NCBI GenBank assembly: GCA_949031345.1
Contig: CARNVA010000014.1
Span: forward strand, 1 to 41,651
Length of the DNA stretch: 41,651 nucleotides
Direction: 5' to 3'
Source of the DNA: an uncultured Eubacteriales bacterium
GTDB lineage: Bacteria; Bacillota; Clostridia; Christensenellales; UBA1242
Each line of letters opens with the position of its first letter. The stretch's first letter is position 1. Below, piece by piece: positions 15,053 through 23,886 of the stretch. The notes under the pieces are model-generated. The model was not told where the DNA came from. It made no database searches and was given only the letters and a program-made list of their open reading frames with translations. A program made the translations under genes and the position numbers.

Positions 15053-16276
15053 TTAGTTTTTATTTCTTCTAAGCTTTTCAATCCAAGGTGGAACGCTTGA
15101 ATTATTCACTTCAACTCTTGAAGAGCCAAGGTCATTCTTTCTTTCAAGAGAAACATCTGGTTTAACAGGGGCAGCAGCCTCTTCTTCTTTCTCTTTTTGA
15201 ACATAACCTGCAAACAAACTTCTTGCAGAATATTCAGGACGACTTGCTTGTCCCATGTTTCCAATAGAACGAGCGGCAGCCATTTCGTTTGCCTTTTTCT
15301 CTTCTTCTTCCTTTGCTTTTAAATCATTTGGATTTTGGAAACCAGTTGCAATCAAAGTGATTTCCACTTCATCTCTCATGTTTTCATCCATGCTTGTACC
15401 AAAGATAATGTTGCAGTTTTCATCAACAACTTCTCTTACAAGTGCAGTTGCTTCACTGATATCGTCTTGAGTAAGGTCGCCGCCTCCTTTAACATTGATA
15501 AGAATGCCAGTTGCACCTTCAATTGTTGTTTCAAGAAGAGGGCTTGCAACAGCTTGTTTTACAGCTTCAAGTGCTTTATTGTCACCAGTGCCGTAACCGA
15601 TACCCATGTGCGCCAACCCTTTGTCTCTCATAATAGTGCAAACATCGGCAAAGTCAAGATTGATAAGACCAGGGAATACAATAAGGTCAGAAATTCCTTG
15701 AACACCTTGTCTTAAAACATCATCAGCGAATCTGAATGACTCAACAAGAGGTGTCTTCTTAGGAAGAATTTCAAGCAATCTTTCATTAGGAATTACCACA
15801 AGAGCGTCAACATATTTTCTAAGTTTTTCAAGACCTTCATCAGCATTCTTTTGTCTGATTGGTCCTTCAAAATTGAAAGGCTTTGTGATGACTGCGATAG
15901 TAAGAATGCCAAGCTCTTTTGCAATTTGAGCAATTACAGGAGCTGCACCAGTACCTGTTCCACCACCCATTCCGGCAGTAATAAAAACAAGGTTGGCATC
16001 TTTAAGCATTTCAGTAATTGAAGTTTTGCTCTCTTCAGCAGCTTTTTGTCCAGTTTCTGGTCTTGCACCAGCTCCACGACCACCAGTCAATCTCTCTCCA
16101 ATTTGAAGTCTTGTCTCAGCTTTGCTTAAAAGCAAAGTTTGCTGGTCAGTGTTTACAGCGATAAACTCAGCAACATTTACGCCTGCATCAATCATACGAT
16201 TGACAGCGTTGTTTCCGCCTCCGCCAACTCCAATAACTTTAATTCTTGTTGCAGAAGTGTTGTAATTATTTTCCAT
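15053..16276 (-). CDS. ftsZ: Cell division protein FtsZ
   Basis: A 407-residue tubulin-like GTPase that forms the division ring. Nucleotide-binding motifs are GVGGGGNNAVNRM (16-28) and the tubulin signature GGGTGTG (104-110). The T7-loop region NLDFADVCTIMRDKG is present. A variable linker rich in E, K and A follows from about residue 320. The C-terminal conserved peptide reads VPPWIEKLRRNKN, the part that binds FtsA and other partners. AAGGAG precedes the ATG by 7 nt. The gene has its own TTGTTA/TATAAT promoter and a long leader containing a GAAA-capped hairpin, and it ends in a strong terminator, so it is an independent transcription unit as well as part of the cluster. Confidence 0.98.
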   Translation of the reverse strand: MENNYNTSATRIKVIGVGGGGNNAVNRMIDAGVNVAEFIAVNTDQQTLLLSKAETRLQIGERLTGGRGAGARPETGQKAAEESKTSITEMLKDANLVFITAGMGGGTGTGAAPVIAQIAKELGILTIAVITKPFNFEGPIRQKNADEGLEKLRKYVDALVVIPNERLLEILPKKTPLVESFRFADDVLRQGVQGISDLIVFPGLINLDFADVCTIMRDKGLAHMGIGYGTGDNKALEAVKQAVASPLLETTIEGATGILINVKGGGDLTQDDISEATALVREVVDENCNIIFGTSMDENMRDEVEITLIATGFQNPNDLKAKEEEEKKANEMAAARSIGNMGQASRPEYSARSLFAGYVQKEKEEEAAAPVKPDVSLERKNDLGSSRVEVNNSSVPPWIEKLRRNKN

Positions 16277-16295
16277 TGTTTTCTCCTTGAAATGA

Positions 16296-16312
16296 TTAAG
16301 GCTTTCGCCTTA
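16296..16312 (-). promoter_or_regulatory. GAAA-tetraloop hairpin in the ftsZ leader
   Basis: On the minus strand TAAGGC-GAAA-GCCTTA forms a 6-bp stem capped by a GNRA tetraloop, starting about 10 nt upstream of the AAGGAG site. It could protect the mRNA 5' region or influence translation. Confidence 0.5.
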
Positions 16313-16480
16313 TTTTATAATTTTAATTCAGCCCGCAAGGTCCTTCTTTTTGCCCCGAGCTTCAAACCTTAAGTATTGTAATACTTTTTGAATAAAATTG
16401 CAATATATTTTCAATAAATTTTTTATAAAATGTATAAAAGCCTTTGTTTATACATGATTTATGAATATTTATTCATTTGC

Positions 16481-16509
16481 ATTATAGACCATTATTCATA
16501 GAATAACAA
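16481..16509 (-). promoter_or_regulatory. Sigma-A type promoter of ftsZ
   Basis: On the minus strand TTGTTA (16509-16504), a 17-nt spacer and a perfect TATAAT (16486-16481). It lies in the ftsA-ftsZ gap and gives a leader of about 200 nt. Confidence 0.7.
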
Positions 16510-16567
16510 GCGTTTTTCACAATTTGTTTATTTTTTTTTGTGATTTTGCTTTTCGAGTATGCACAAG

Positions 16568-17677
16568 TTAATCAAGAGCGGCATTTATAAGCGAATAAAT
16601 TGACGCAAGCTCAGTCTTTTCCTTGCCCGGCACATTTGGCACGCCATAACTTACATTACGCCCAAGGCACTTTGCCAAGAAATCTCGCCCACCTTTTATT
16701 TTGGCAATTCCTCCGCCACAAAGGTAGATTGGAATATAGCTGTCAAATTGAGAAGAATTCATTTGCAAAGTTTTTGCAATGACCTCAGCCAGTTCTTCAA
16801 TTCTGTAAGCAACAACCTCATTTGCAAAGTTTAGCGATATTCTAGTAGTTTTTCCAACATCTGTGCCAAGCTCATAAATATCATTTTGTCCGCCCTTAAT
16901 AGACAAAACAATTTGTTTTTTAAGCCTGTCTGCCTCACTCATTGAAAGGTCAAACGCTTCGGCAAGGTCGTTTGTAATAAATCCGCCCCCACGAGAAACA
17001 GAAGTAAGACCACTCAAGCCATCACCTTTTATAAAAGCAATGCTTGTTGAAAGGTCACCACCATCTACAAGAAGAGCAAAGTCTTCCCTTTTCTCTTTTG
17101 GCACGATATATTGCGCTTCAGCAAGTGGCTCTGAAATATATTCGACTGTTGAGAAATTTAAGCCACCAGCGATTGAATTGAAAAGCTCAATAAAATCTCT
17201 GTTGACATAAATAATTGAAAGCTTCGCCGACAAAGTCGTTCCGCTTTCACCGATAGGGTCAAGACTTGAAAAGCCATCAAGAGCAAACGACAGCGGGCTT
17301 ACCGAAACAACTTCCACCTCTCCACTCTTTGACTTTTCTCCAGCCAAATAAAAAAGCGAGTCTAAATCAGTTTTTTTCACCTTTCTTCTATTTCCAAAAT
17401 TGATGCTTTCTTCAATGACTGCAACTGATGAAAACTCAGCAGGCACACCAATATACATTTTATCTATCTTTTCACTTTGAAGATCAAGATCTCCCACAAT
17501 TTGCTCAAACACAGCTGGCAGTTTATCTTTATTTAAAAATTCACCCTCGAAAAAGCCGTCATAACTAACCTCTTTAAAGCCCTTGACTTTAAAGGTGCCA
17601 TTGATGCCCCTTCCTGCCACCATAGCCCGCAATTTTGAAGATCCGATATCAAAAGCCAAAACGAAATTTTCTTTCAT
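16568..17677 (-). CDS. ftsA: Cell division protein FtsA, short form
   Basis: A 369-residue actin-like protein that tethers FtsZ to the membrane. The phosphate-1 loop is LAFDIGSSKLRAMV (D10, K15). The 1C domain follows, then VEYISEPLAEAQYI, and the adenosine loop LCGGGIAKIKGG near residue 320. The phosphate-2 loop is LLVDGGDLSTSI (about 203-213), less glycine-rich than the usual DIGGGTTDI. Most FtsA proteins are 400-440 residues and end in an amphipathic helix that binds the membrane. This one stops at IYSLINAALD, right after the actin fold, and no such helix is encoded in other frames downstream. GTGAGG precedes the ATG and a near-consensus promoter lies about 110 nt upstream. Confidence 0.93.
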   Translation of the reverse strand: MKENFVLAFDIGSSKLRAMVAGRGINGTFKVKGFKEVSYDGFFEGEFLNKDKLPAVFEQIVGDLDLQSEKIDKMYIGVPAEFSSVAVIEESINFGNRRKVKKTDLDSLFYLAGEKSKSGEVEVVSVSPLSFALDGFSSLDPIGESGTTLSAKLSIIYVNRDFIELFNSIAGGLNFSTVEYISEPLAEAQYIVPKEKREDFALLVDGGDLSTSIAFIKGDGLSGLTSVSRGGGFITNDLAEAFDLSMSEADRLKKQIVLSIKGGQNDIYELGTDVGKTTRISLNFANEVVAYRIEELAEVIAKTLQMNSSQFDSYIPIYLCGGGIAKIKGGRDFLAKCLGRNVSYGVPNVPGKEKTELASIYSLINAALD

Positions 17678-17783
17678 ATATCCTCACAAACGCGATTTAT
17701 TCGTTAAGTTAACTGAATGTAAAAATTAAAAAAAATACACCATAACACTTTATATTGTATTTAATTATTACATAATCATATAT

Positions 17784-17812
17784 ATTTTAATATATATATT
17801 ATAAAATGTCAA
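17784..17812 (-). promoter_or_regulatory. Near-consensus promoter of ftsA
   Basis: On the minus strand TTGACA (17812-17807), a 17-nt AT-only spacer and TAAAAT (17789-17784). It is followed by a leader of about 100 nt to the ftsA start. Confidence 0.75.
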
Positions 17813-17880
17813 TCCACAAAAACAAAATATTTTTAAAAATTGTAAGCTTCTGACTTTGCCAGCTATTATAAAAAGGTAAT

Positions 17881-17903
17881 AAAAAAAGCAAAATTACTTT
17901 TGC
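17881..17903 (-). terminator. Intrinsic terminator of divIB/ftsQ
   Basis: GCAAAA (17888-17893) and TTTTGC (17898-17903) with a 4-nt loop, followed on the minus strand by T7. It starts within 10 nt after the gene's stop codon. Confidence 0.8.
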
Positions 17904-17911
17904 ATTTTTTA

Positions 17912-19027
17912 TTATTCTGAAGGTGGATTGCCTGGCAATGGTGGTTGTTCTGGCAAAGACGAGTCCTCCAAAGCCTCATCAACCACAATTTTGAAATAAC
18001 AATCTTTCTCGCTATACTTAGTCGTATCATAATAATTTGAAACTAAAATTGTGCAATTTTTCAAATTCTCTTCAGTCAAAACGATTACTTTTCCATCTTG
18101 AGTTATGTCCTTTCCGATAAAATCATAAAGCTGACTAAACACAGAAAGCATCATCCCAACCTTATATTTCATGCCATAATCACAATTAAGAATTTTAAAG
18201 GTTTGTCCGCTGAAAAATTTTAAAGTGGTTGTAAGCCCCTCTTTCTTAGACTCCTTGTCAAAATCTTTTGTAAGCTTTACACTCTCAATCATCGCCTTCT
18301 GTTCACCAAGCTTGCGATTGTTTTCATATAGATAATTATAAATTTGTGACGGCTGACATTCAACAATATATTGACCAACTTGATATTCTTTTTTAATTTC
18401 CTCAAGCGGCTCAAACAAGATTGGAGACTGTTGAGTATTTATATATTCATCTCGCTTTTCAACATCTTCATTTTCTTCCGAAGCTTCGTCATTGCTTTCG
18501 TTCTTTTTGATAATATTTACGTTTTCAATTTTTGTTTCAATCTCATTATCCATAGCATTGTCATAATCTGTTGCATTGTCATTGCCGTTTGAATTGTTAT
18601 CATTTGTTTCATTGTCGTTATTTTCATTTAAACAAATTCTAAGCACCCTAAGCTCTTCATCACAAATATAATATCCCCCTTCAAACGCAATTGCAAAAAC
18701 CTCTTGACGCTCCACCAAATGAACAACAAAGGTTGAAGGAAAAACAGTTTCGATATTCACAACTTTAATGTAAGGATTGAAATTTTCAAGATTTTTCTTA
18801 TAGCCATTTTTCCCATGAAAGAAAACGCTTCCACCCTTTTTAAATTTTCCGCTTTCCAATATTTCTTTTTCAGAAACGGTTATATTTTCCAGGCTTGTCC
18901 TAAAATCTATTTTGACTGTTTTTAAAGAAAAAGCGGTAAAACAAAGAATAATCAATAAGATTAAAATTGACAAAACGCCACTTAATGCAATAATGATTTT
19001 CTTTGCTTTTTTGCTTATCTTTTGCAA
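17912..19027 (-). CDS. divIB: Cell division protein DivIB/FtsQ with a low-complexity insertion
   Basis: 371 residues. A short basic cytoplasmic tail and one membrane segment (11-33) are followed by an extracellular POTRA-like domain (LKTVKIDF, ITVSEKEILESGKF, NPYIKVVNIETVFPSTFVVHLVERQEVFAI). The beta domain is interrupted at about 134-199 by a stretch rich in Asn, Asp and Glu (NENNDNETNDNNSNGND and onward), then resumes. The C-terminus is proline-rich (LPEQPPLPGNPPSE). DivIB stabilises the FtsL/DivIC and septal synthase complex. The start is TTG at 19027, supported by AAGGGAG 7 nt upstream. It lies between murA and ftsA with a terminator after it. Confidence 0.87.
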   Translation of the reverse strand: MQKISKKAKKIIIALSGVLSILILLIILCFTAFSLKTVKIDFRTSLENITVSEKEILESGKFKKGGSVFFHGKNGYKKNLENFNPYIKVVNIETVFPSTFVVHLVERQEVFAIAFEGGYYICDEELRVLRICLNENNDNETNDNNSNGNDNATDYDNAMDNEIETKIENVNIIKKNESNDEASEENEDVEKRDEYINTQQSPILFEPLEEIKKEYQVGQYIVECQPSQIYNYLYENNRKLGEQKAMIESVKLTKDFDKESKKEGLTTTLKFFSGQTFKILNCDYGMKYKVGMMLSVFSQLYDFIGKDITQDGKVIVLTEENLKNCTILVSNYYDTTKYSEKDCYFKIVVDEALEDSSLPEQPPLPGNPPSE

Positions 19028-19254
19028 ACTTTTTCTCCCTTTTTATCTAAATAAATTTCCTTAGATTATCCATAAAAATTATGATAATTAAACGAAAAAC
19101 TTAAAATTTTGCTTATTTTTAACCATTTTTTAGCCTTTTTTAACAAATTTAACCACAATTATTAAAATTCAGCTTCTTTTGTAAAGTTTTTCATAAAACA
19201 ATATTTCAGTAAAAACGTCTAATTAAAATGTCAACAATGGCTTATTTCAAACTA

Positions 19255-20526
19255 TCAGCAACGACGCCTTTCAAGCTCAAGCCTGCTTATCTGACAGCCA
19301 AGCGCTTGAAGCTTTTCTTCCATCTTATAATAGCCTCTGTCTATAAGTTTGATATTGTCTATGGTTGTATAGCCTTCCGCATAAAGACCAGCCAGCACAA
19401 GAGCAGCTCCACCCCTAAGGTCAGGCGCAGAGACATCAGCTCCATAGAGTTTTTCTTTTCCGTTTACAATGGTTATGCCATTTCTTGTTTTTATGTCACA
19501 ACCCATTTTAAGCAGCTCTCCCACATGCTTGCTTCTTGACTCAAAAAGGTTTTCTATTATAAGACTATAACCTTCACTTACTGCCGCCAGCGCTGTCATT
19601 GGAGCTTGCAAATCGGTAGGAAAACCTGGATAGACAGCCGTTTCGATTTCTCCAATGTTGCCAAGCCTTGACCGACTTTCCACTCTTATAATATCATCTT
19701 TTATATCTATTTGGCAAGCAGTTTTTTTGAGTTTTGCAAGCAGGGCACTATTGTGGGAAGCATTTGCCTCTTTTATTGTCACATTTCCACCACACATGGC
19801 AGTTGCAATTATGTATGTGCCTGTTTCTATTCGGTCAGGCATAGCTTTAAAGGATGTTCCATGAAGCTTTTTACCGCCACTGATAACTATGACATTTGAG
19901 CCAGCACCGCTTACACAGCCTCCACAAGCATTGATGAAATCTTGCAAGTCAACAATTTCAGGTTCTCTCGCCGGATTTAAGATTCTCGTCTCACCTTTGG
20001 CAGCAAGGGCAAGCATCATAATATTTTCCGTTGCACCCACGCTTGAAAAAGAGAGCATAATATCACATGACTTTAAACTTTCACCATTTGCATAAATATA
20101 TCCATTTTTTTCAACCACCTTTGCGCCAAGGTCGCGAATTCCCTTAAGGTGCAAATCAATCGGACGCAATCCAATGTCACAGCCGCCTGGGTAGGCCACT
20201 TTTGCACTTTTCATTCTTGCAAGAATAGGGCCAAGCGTAAAAATAGAAGAGCGCACAGAAGAAGACAATTCATTTGGTATACAATTTTTGTCAATGCCAC
20301 GACAATCAATGTATAGATCATCGCCCTTAAATTCAGCTTTTCCTCCAAGATGCTTGATAATGTCACACATCACCAAAACATCGCTATACTTTGGCACAGA
20401 CTTAAGCTCCACCTCGTCTTCCACCATAATAGAAGCAGCAATAATAGGGAGAAGTGAATTTTTTGCGCAATCAATGCTCACCTCTCCGTTCAAACGGTTT
20501 CCACCGACAATAAAAAATCCTTCCAT
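19255..20526 (-). CDS. murA: UDP-N-acetylglucosamine 1-carboxyvinyltransferase MurA
   Basis: 423 residues, normal length. It catalyses the first committed step of peptidoglycan synthesis, transferring enolpyruvate from PEP to UDP-GlcNAc. The substrate residues K22-N23 are in DCAKNSLLPI. The catalytic loop YPGGCDIGLRPIDLHLKG has Cys at residue 116, the residue attacked by fosfomycin, so the enzyme is expected to be of the sensitive type. Other family blocks are PDRIETGTY, PGFPTDLQAPM and APDLRGGAALVLAGL. It lies 46 nt after a small xre regulator gene and before divIB. The ribosome site is weak (GGTGG about 14 nt away). Confidence 0.97.
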   Translation of the reverse strand: MEGFFIVGGNRLNGEVSIDCAKNSLLPIIAASIMVEDEVELKSVPKYSDVLVMCDIIKHLGGKAEFKGDDLYIDCRGIDKNCIPNELSSSVRSSIFTLGPILARMKSAKVAYPGGCDIGLRPIDLHLKGIRDLGAKVVEKNGYIYANGESLKSCDIMLSFSSVGATENIMMLALAAKGETRILNPAREPEIVDLQDFINACGGCVSGAGSNVIVISGGKKLHGTSFKAMPDRIETGTYIIATAMCGGNVTIKEANASHNSALLAKLKKTACQIDIKDDIIRVESRSRLGNIGEIETAVYPGFPTDLQAPMTALAAVSEGYSLIIENLFESRSKHVGELLKMGCDIKTRNGITIVNGKEKLYGADVSAPDLRGGAALVLAGLYAEGYTTIDNIKLIDRGYYKMEEKLQALGCQISRLELERRRC

Positions 20527-20572
20527 AATATTATATATGCCACCAGCAATATTAAGTGAAGGATAAAAATCA

Positions 20573-20779
20573 TTAAAAGTTTACTCTGCCTATAAGATAA
20601 TCAATTGAAACATCAAGCAAATCAGCAATTTTAATAAGCATCTCAAAATCACATTCTCTCATACCATTTTCCCAGTAAGAAATCAACCTTACACTAACAA
20701 AAAGCTTGTCAGCCAACATCTGACGAGTATACCCTTTTTCAATTCTCAATTCTTTTAATCTGCTCGCAAAACTGCTCAT
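20573..20779 (-). CDS. Small XRE/Cro-CI family DNA-binding protein
   Basis: 68 residues, essentially a single helix-turn-helix domain: LKELRIEKGYTRQMLADKL, then VSVRLISYWENGMRECDFEML and IKIADLLDVSIDYLIGR. It lies between ftsW and murA, where many genomes have murG or murB. A 7-bp inverted repeat sits directly in front of the start codon (20784-20802), a plausible autoregulatory operator. Since murA follows at 46 nt, the protein may regulate murA transcription; that is inference from position. Small XRE proteins of this sort are common and can also be remnants of mobile DNA. Confidence 0.88.
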   Translation of the reverse strand: MSSFASRLKELRIEKGYTRQMLADKLFVSVRLISYWENGMRECDFEMLIKIADLLDVSIDYLIGRVNF

Positions 20780-20783
20780 AACA

Positions 20784-20802
20784 ATATTTTAGAACAAAAT
20801 AT
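20784..20802. promoter_or_regulatory. Inverted repeat in front of the xre gene, candidate operator
   Basis: ATATTTT and AAAATAT are separated by AGAAC, giving a perfect 7-bp dyad that ends 5 nt upstream of the start codon. The position suits autorepression. Confidence 0.45.
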
Positions 20803-20958
20803 AGATGTCATAGGACTAGGCGTTGCAATATTCCTTTTCGGCTGGATGACTTTTGGAATTTAACCATTTATAGATATATTTTGCAGCTATAAAAAAGCTA
20901 AAGAGAAAAATTTAAACAACCTTATTACATATTTATAAACAAATCCAAATTGCCATAA

Positions 20959-21030
20959 AAAAACAACTCTTGCTTATTTTTTATGAATCTTAAATTAAAT
21001 TAAGCATAAAATCTAGAGTTGTTTTTTATT
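20959..21030 (-). terminator. Intrinsic terminator of ftsW with a large loop
   Basis: AACAACTC (20963-20970) pairs with GAGTTGTT (21017-21024). A second inner stem CTTAA/TTAAG shortens the 46-nt loop. On the minus strand T7 follows. Confidence 0.65.
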
Positions 21031-21087
21031 TCATAAATTCAATATTTAACTAAAGATAAACAAAAATTCGTATTTTTTTACCAAATT

Positions 21088-22272
21088 TTAAGCATTTTTT
21101 AGCTTTTTTTGTTTAATTTTCTTAAATTTTATTATTTTATAGTTTTCGCCTTTGCTTTGTCTGAGAATATTAAGACATATTCCAACCCCTGCCATAAACA
21201 CCATTACAGAAGTGCCGCCGCTTGAAATAAAAGGAAGCGGAAGTCCTGTTGGAGGAATAGAGCCTGTCACGACTGCAACATTAAGAAGGGTTTGAACAGC
21301 TATAATAAAAGCCACCCCACAGGCAAGCATGGCTCCAAATCTGTCTTTAGCATTTAAGCCAATTTTGATGATTTTATATGTCAAAAATAAAAACAAAGAA
21401 AGCAAGAAAGTTGTGCCAATGAAGCCTATTTCCTCCCCAATAATTGACAGAATAAAATCAGACTCAGCGAAAGGCAAGAAAAGATATTTTTGTCGTGAAT
21501 TGAATATTCCTACACCAAACAAACCACCATCCCCAAGTGAGTAAAGCGATTGAATAAGCTGAAAACCCTCTCCCTGCGGCGACGCCCATGGGTCTATGAA
21601 AGCCATAAGTCTTTTTAAACGATATGGCTCGATTAAAATGAGAACAGGCACAAACGCTGCTGCCGGAATGGAGAACATCAATGTGTGCTTTTTGCTCATC
21701 CCGCCGATTATCAGCATAAAAAGAGTGACAAAAGCAATGCACATAGTCACGCTCATGCTTGGCTCAATCATTACAAGCAGGCACATAAGCCCACCTACAA
21801 TCAAAACAGGCATAAGCCCTTTAAGCGTTTTCACCTTTTCATGATTATCAGACAGATAAGCTGAAACAAAAATCACCAGCGCAAACTTAGCCACCTCAGA
21901 TGGTTGAATTGAAAAGCCAAGGATGGAAACCCAGCGTTTTGCACCATAACTTTCAATTCCAAGCCCAGGCACAAACACAAGCGCAAGTAAAACAAAGGTG
22001 CCAATCACAATCCACCATTTCATTCGTTTAAGATTGTGATAATCAAAAAATGTAAAAAACAGCATGGCAGCCACGCCCATTACTACCCCCATAATCTGTT
22101 TAAAAAGGAAAAAGTATTTGTTTCCAAAATGATATTCAGCACTATAAAAGCTGGCACTATAAACCATAAGGCAACCAAATGAGGACAGAAAAATGACAAT
22201 GCCAGCAATGATTAAAATATCCTTAAGACTGCCAACCTTTTTATGACATTTCAATTTGTTTAACATCTCCAA
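21088..22272 (-). CDS. ftsW: FtsW/RodA/SpoVE-family septal peptidoglycan polymerase
   Basis: 394 residues, about ten membrane segments. FtsW-type proteins polymerise lipid II into glycan strands with a partner penicillin-binding protein. Conserved blocks are GLGIESYGAKRWVSILGFSIQPSEVAKFALV, GEGFQLIQSLYSLGDGGLFGVG, FLPFAESDFILSIIGEEIGFIG and PPTGLPLPFISSGGTS. The likely start is TTG at 22272 because AAGGAG lies 7 nt before it; the ATG at 22266 is badly spaced. The gene overlaps the end of murD by 32 nt, so the two are translationally coupled. It could be the sporulation paralogue SpoVE; sequence alone does not separate the two. Confidence 0.93.
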   Translation of the reverse strand: MEMLNKLKCHKKVGSLKDILIIAGIVIFLSSFGCLMVYSASFYSAEYHFGNKYFFLFKQIMGVVMGVAAMLFFTFFDYHNLKRMKWWIVIGTFVLLALVFVPGLGIESYGAKRWVSILGFSIQPSEVAKFALVIFVSAYLSDNHEKVKTLKGLMPVLIVGGLMCLLVMIEPSMSVTMCIAFVTLFMLIIGGMSKKHTLMFSIPAAAFVPVLILIEPYRLKRLMAFIDPWASPQGEGFQLIQSLYSLGDGGLFGVGIFNSRQKYLFLPFAESDFILSIIGEEIGFIGTTFLLSLFLFLTYKIIKIGLNAKDRFGAMLACGVAFIIAVQTLLNVAVVTGSIPPTGLPLPFISSGGTSVMVFMAGVGICLNILRQSKGENYKIIKFKKIKQKKLKNA

Positions 22273-23551
22273 ACATTATCTCCTTAAAAACTTCTCCCCT
22301 GACAGCATAGGAGGCAAATTCATCAAAGCTCGAACATGCTGGCGACAATAATATTTTCTGACCGCTTTGAGCATTTTCTTTGACATAATATGTTGCCGCC
22401 TTCATAGTAGGAAACAAAAGCGGGCTATAGCCATACTTGGAAGCAGTTTCAAAAATCTCATGACCAGCCTCTCCAAAACAAATAAGCTTTTCAAAGTCCC
22501 ATCCCTTATTAAAAATTTCATCAAAAACAAAACCTTTATTGCAGCCTCCAAGCATTAAAACAAGCCCCCTTTCACCCAATGAGCCCACGGCTGAAATAGT
22601 GGATGAAATGTTTGTCGCTTTTGAGTCATCAAAGACATCTGCTCCATTTACCTGCCCAAGATATTCAATTCTATGAGGTGGGGCTTTAAAGGCATTGACA
22701 GCATTTCTTATTACACTCGGCTTAATTTTTTGCAGCACCGAAACAGAAATAGCAGCAAGCACATTTTCGAGATTTTTCTCTCCAAAAAGAGGAATTTCAC
22801 TTAATGGCATAACTTTGATTTTATTATAAAAAATTGCATTATTTTTGACAAAAACACCTTTATTTAACGGATTTTTTGAAAAAAACAGCGTTTTTCTGTT
22901 AATTTGCAATTTATTCACCATCTCATCATCATAATTAAGCACAACTCGTTGGCTTCGACTATGCGATAAAATTTTGCCTTTTACACGCAGATATTCTTCA
23001 AAGCTTCCATGCCTATCAATATGGTCAGGCGCAAGATTTAAAACACAAGCAATGCCGGCTTTAAATATGGATGAAAGCTCAAGTTGAAAATTGCTCACTT
23101 CGCAAACAATCACACTTTCGTCGTCGGTTTTTGGAGCGATTGAACAAATAGGCAGACCAATATTTCCACAAACAAAAGTTTTTCTTCCCGCTTTTTTAAA
23201 TATGTCTCCAACAAGTGAAGTAACTGTCGTTTTTCCATTTGTGCCAGTAATTCCAATCACTTTTCCTCTGCAAAAACTGAAGCCAAGGTCAAGCTCGCTT
23301 ATCACCTTAGTACCTGTCATTATAAAATGAGAGATAAGTTGATTTCCAAGCACTTTTATGCCTGGACTTACCACAACAAAATCATATTTTTTAAGCATTG
23401 GATTTTTTTCATAAGTAAAATATGAAATAAACCTGCCCTCATCATCAAAAGTCGAAACACAAGCGCCCTCATCATGCAACAATTTGCATGCCGCCTGTCC
23501 ACTTATTCCCATCCCATATACAAGCACATTTTTTCCTTTAACATTCAACAT
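22241..23551 (-). CDS. murD: UDP-N-acetylmuramoylalanine--D-glutamate ligase MurD
   Basis: 436 residues from the ATG at 23551, which has GTGAGG at good spacing and gives the usual MurD opening MLNVKGKNVLVYGMGISGQAA. A longer frame starts at 23617 but lacks a ribosome site. It adds D-glutamate to UDP-MurNAc-L-Ala in the cytoplasm. The ATP loop is GITGTNGKTTVTSLV, followed by NFQLELSSIF and LNLAPDHIDRHGSFEEY, and PPHRIEYLGQVNGADVFDDSKATN. The last 32 nt overlap ftsW. The upstream gene mraY is separated by a terminator, so murD-ftsW probably starts from its own promoter. Confidence 0.96.
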   Translation of the reverse strand: MLNVKGKNVLVYGMGISGQAACKLLHDEGACVSTFDDEGRFISYFTYEKNPMLKKYDFVVVSPGIKVLGNQLISHFIMTGTKVISELDLGFSFCRGKVIGITGTNGKTTVTSLVGDIFKKAGRKTFVCGNIGLPICSIAPKTDDESVIVCEVSNFQLELSSIFKAGIACVLNLAPDHIDRHGSFEEYLRVKGKILSHSRSQRVVLNYDDEMVNKLQINRKTLFFSKNPLNKGVFVKNNAIFYNKIKVMPLSEIPLFGEKNLENVLAAISVSVLQKIKPSVIRNAVNAFKAPPHRIEYLGQVNGADVFDDSKATNISSTISAVGSLGERGLVLMLGGCNKGFVFDEIFNKGWDFEKLICFGEAGHEIFETASKYGYSPLLFPTMKAATYYVKENAQSGQKILLSPACSSFDEFASYAVRGEVFKEIMFGDVKQIEMS

Positions 23552-23886
23552 TGATTCCTCACTATACTTAATATTATATTTTAATATACGGGCAATTTTG
23601 TCGAAATATGCTTCCATATAATAATGAAAAAGTTTGGCAACTTAAAACTAATTACAACCTGCTTAGATTATATTTATTTCACCTTAATAAACGCTTTTAA
23701 ACTTATTATTTAAAACCACAAAAAACCTTCATAAAATTTAAAAAAAAGATATTTGTTTTTGAATTTGATTAAACTATTTTCTATCAATATAAAAACAAAA
23801 AAAATGCTTATTTTATGAAAATTTAAGCATTTTTATCTGTTTTTTAATGTTTTTTTTGCGTTTTTAACGACTTTTTATTAAATTAT
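23552..23886. other. 335-bp gap between mraY and murD
   Basis: It holds one copy of the post-stop A-tract motif (23858-23876), the mraY terminator (23800-23834) and AT-rich leader for murD. No additional gene is visible. Confidence 0.6.
23795..23834 (-). terminator. Intrinsic terminator of mraY
   Basis: AAAAATGCTTA (23800-23810) pairs with TAAGCATTTTT (23824-23834). The loop itself can add TTTT/AAAA pairs. On the minus strand the stem runs into further T. It lies about 55 nt after the mraY stop. Confidence 0.75.

Larger units (their letters stand above)
20780..21087. other. 308-bp gap between ftsW and the xre gene
   Basis: It contains the xre operator-like repeat and the ftsW terminator. 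A short hydrophobic frame at about 20780-20861 (+) has no start codon or ribosome site. Nothing else is recognisable. Confidence 0.6.

Noticed and set aside
15255..15715. A 126-codon + strand frame opposite ftsZ
   Set aside because: It lies wholly antisense to the conserved ftsZ core and its translation is serine/asparagine-rich without any domain.
20780..20861. Short hydrophobic reading frame on the + strand ending in VIGLGVAIFLFGWMTFGI
   Set aside because: It has no ATG, GTG or TTG start with a ribosome site and is preceded by a stop codon; probably chance.
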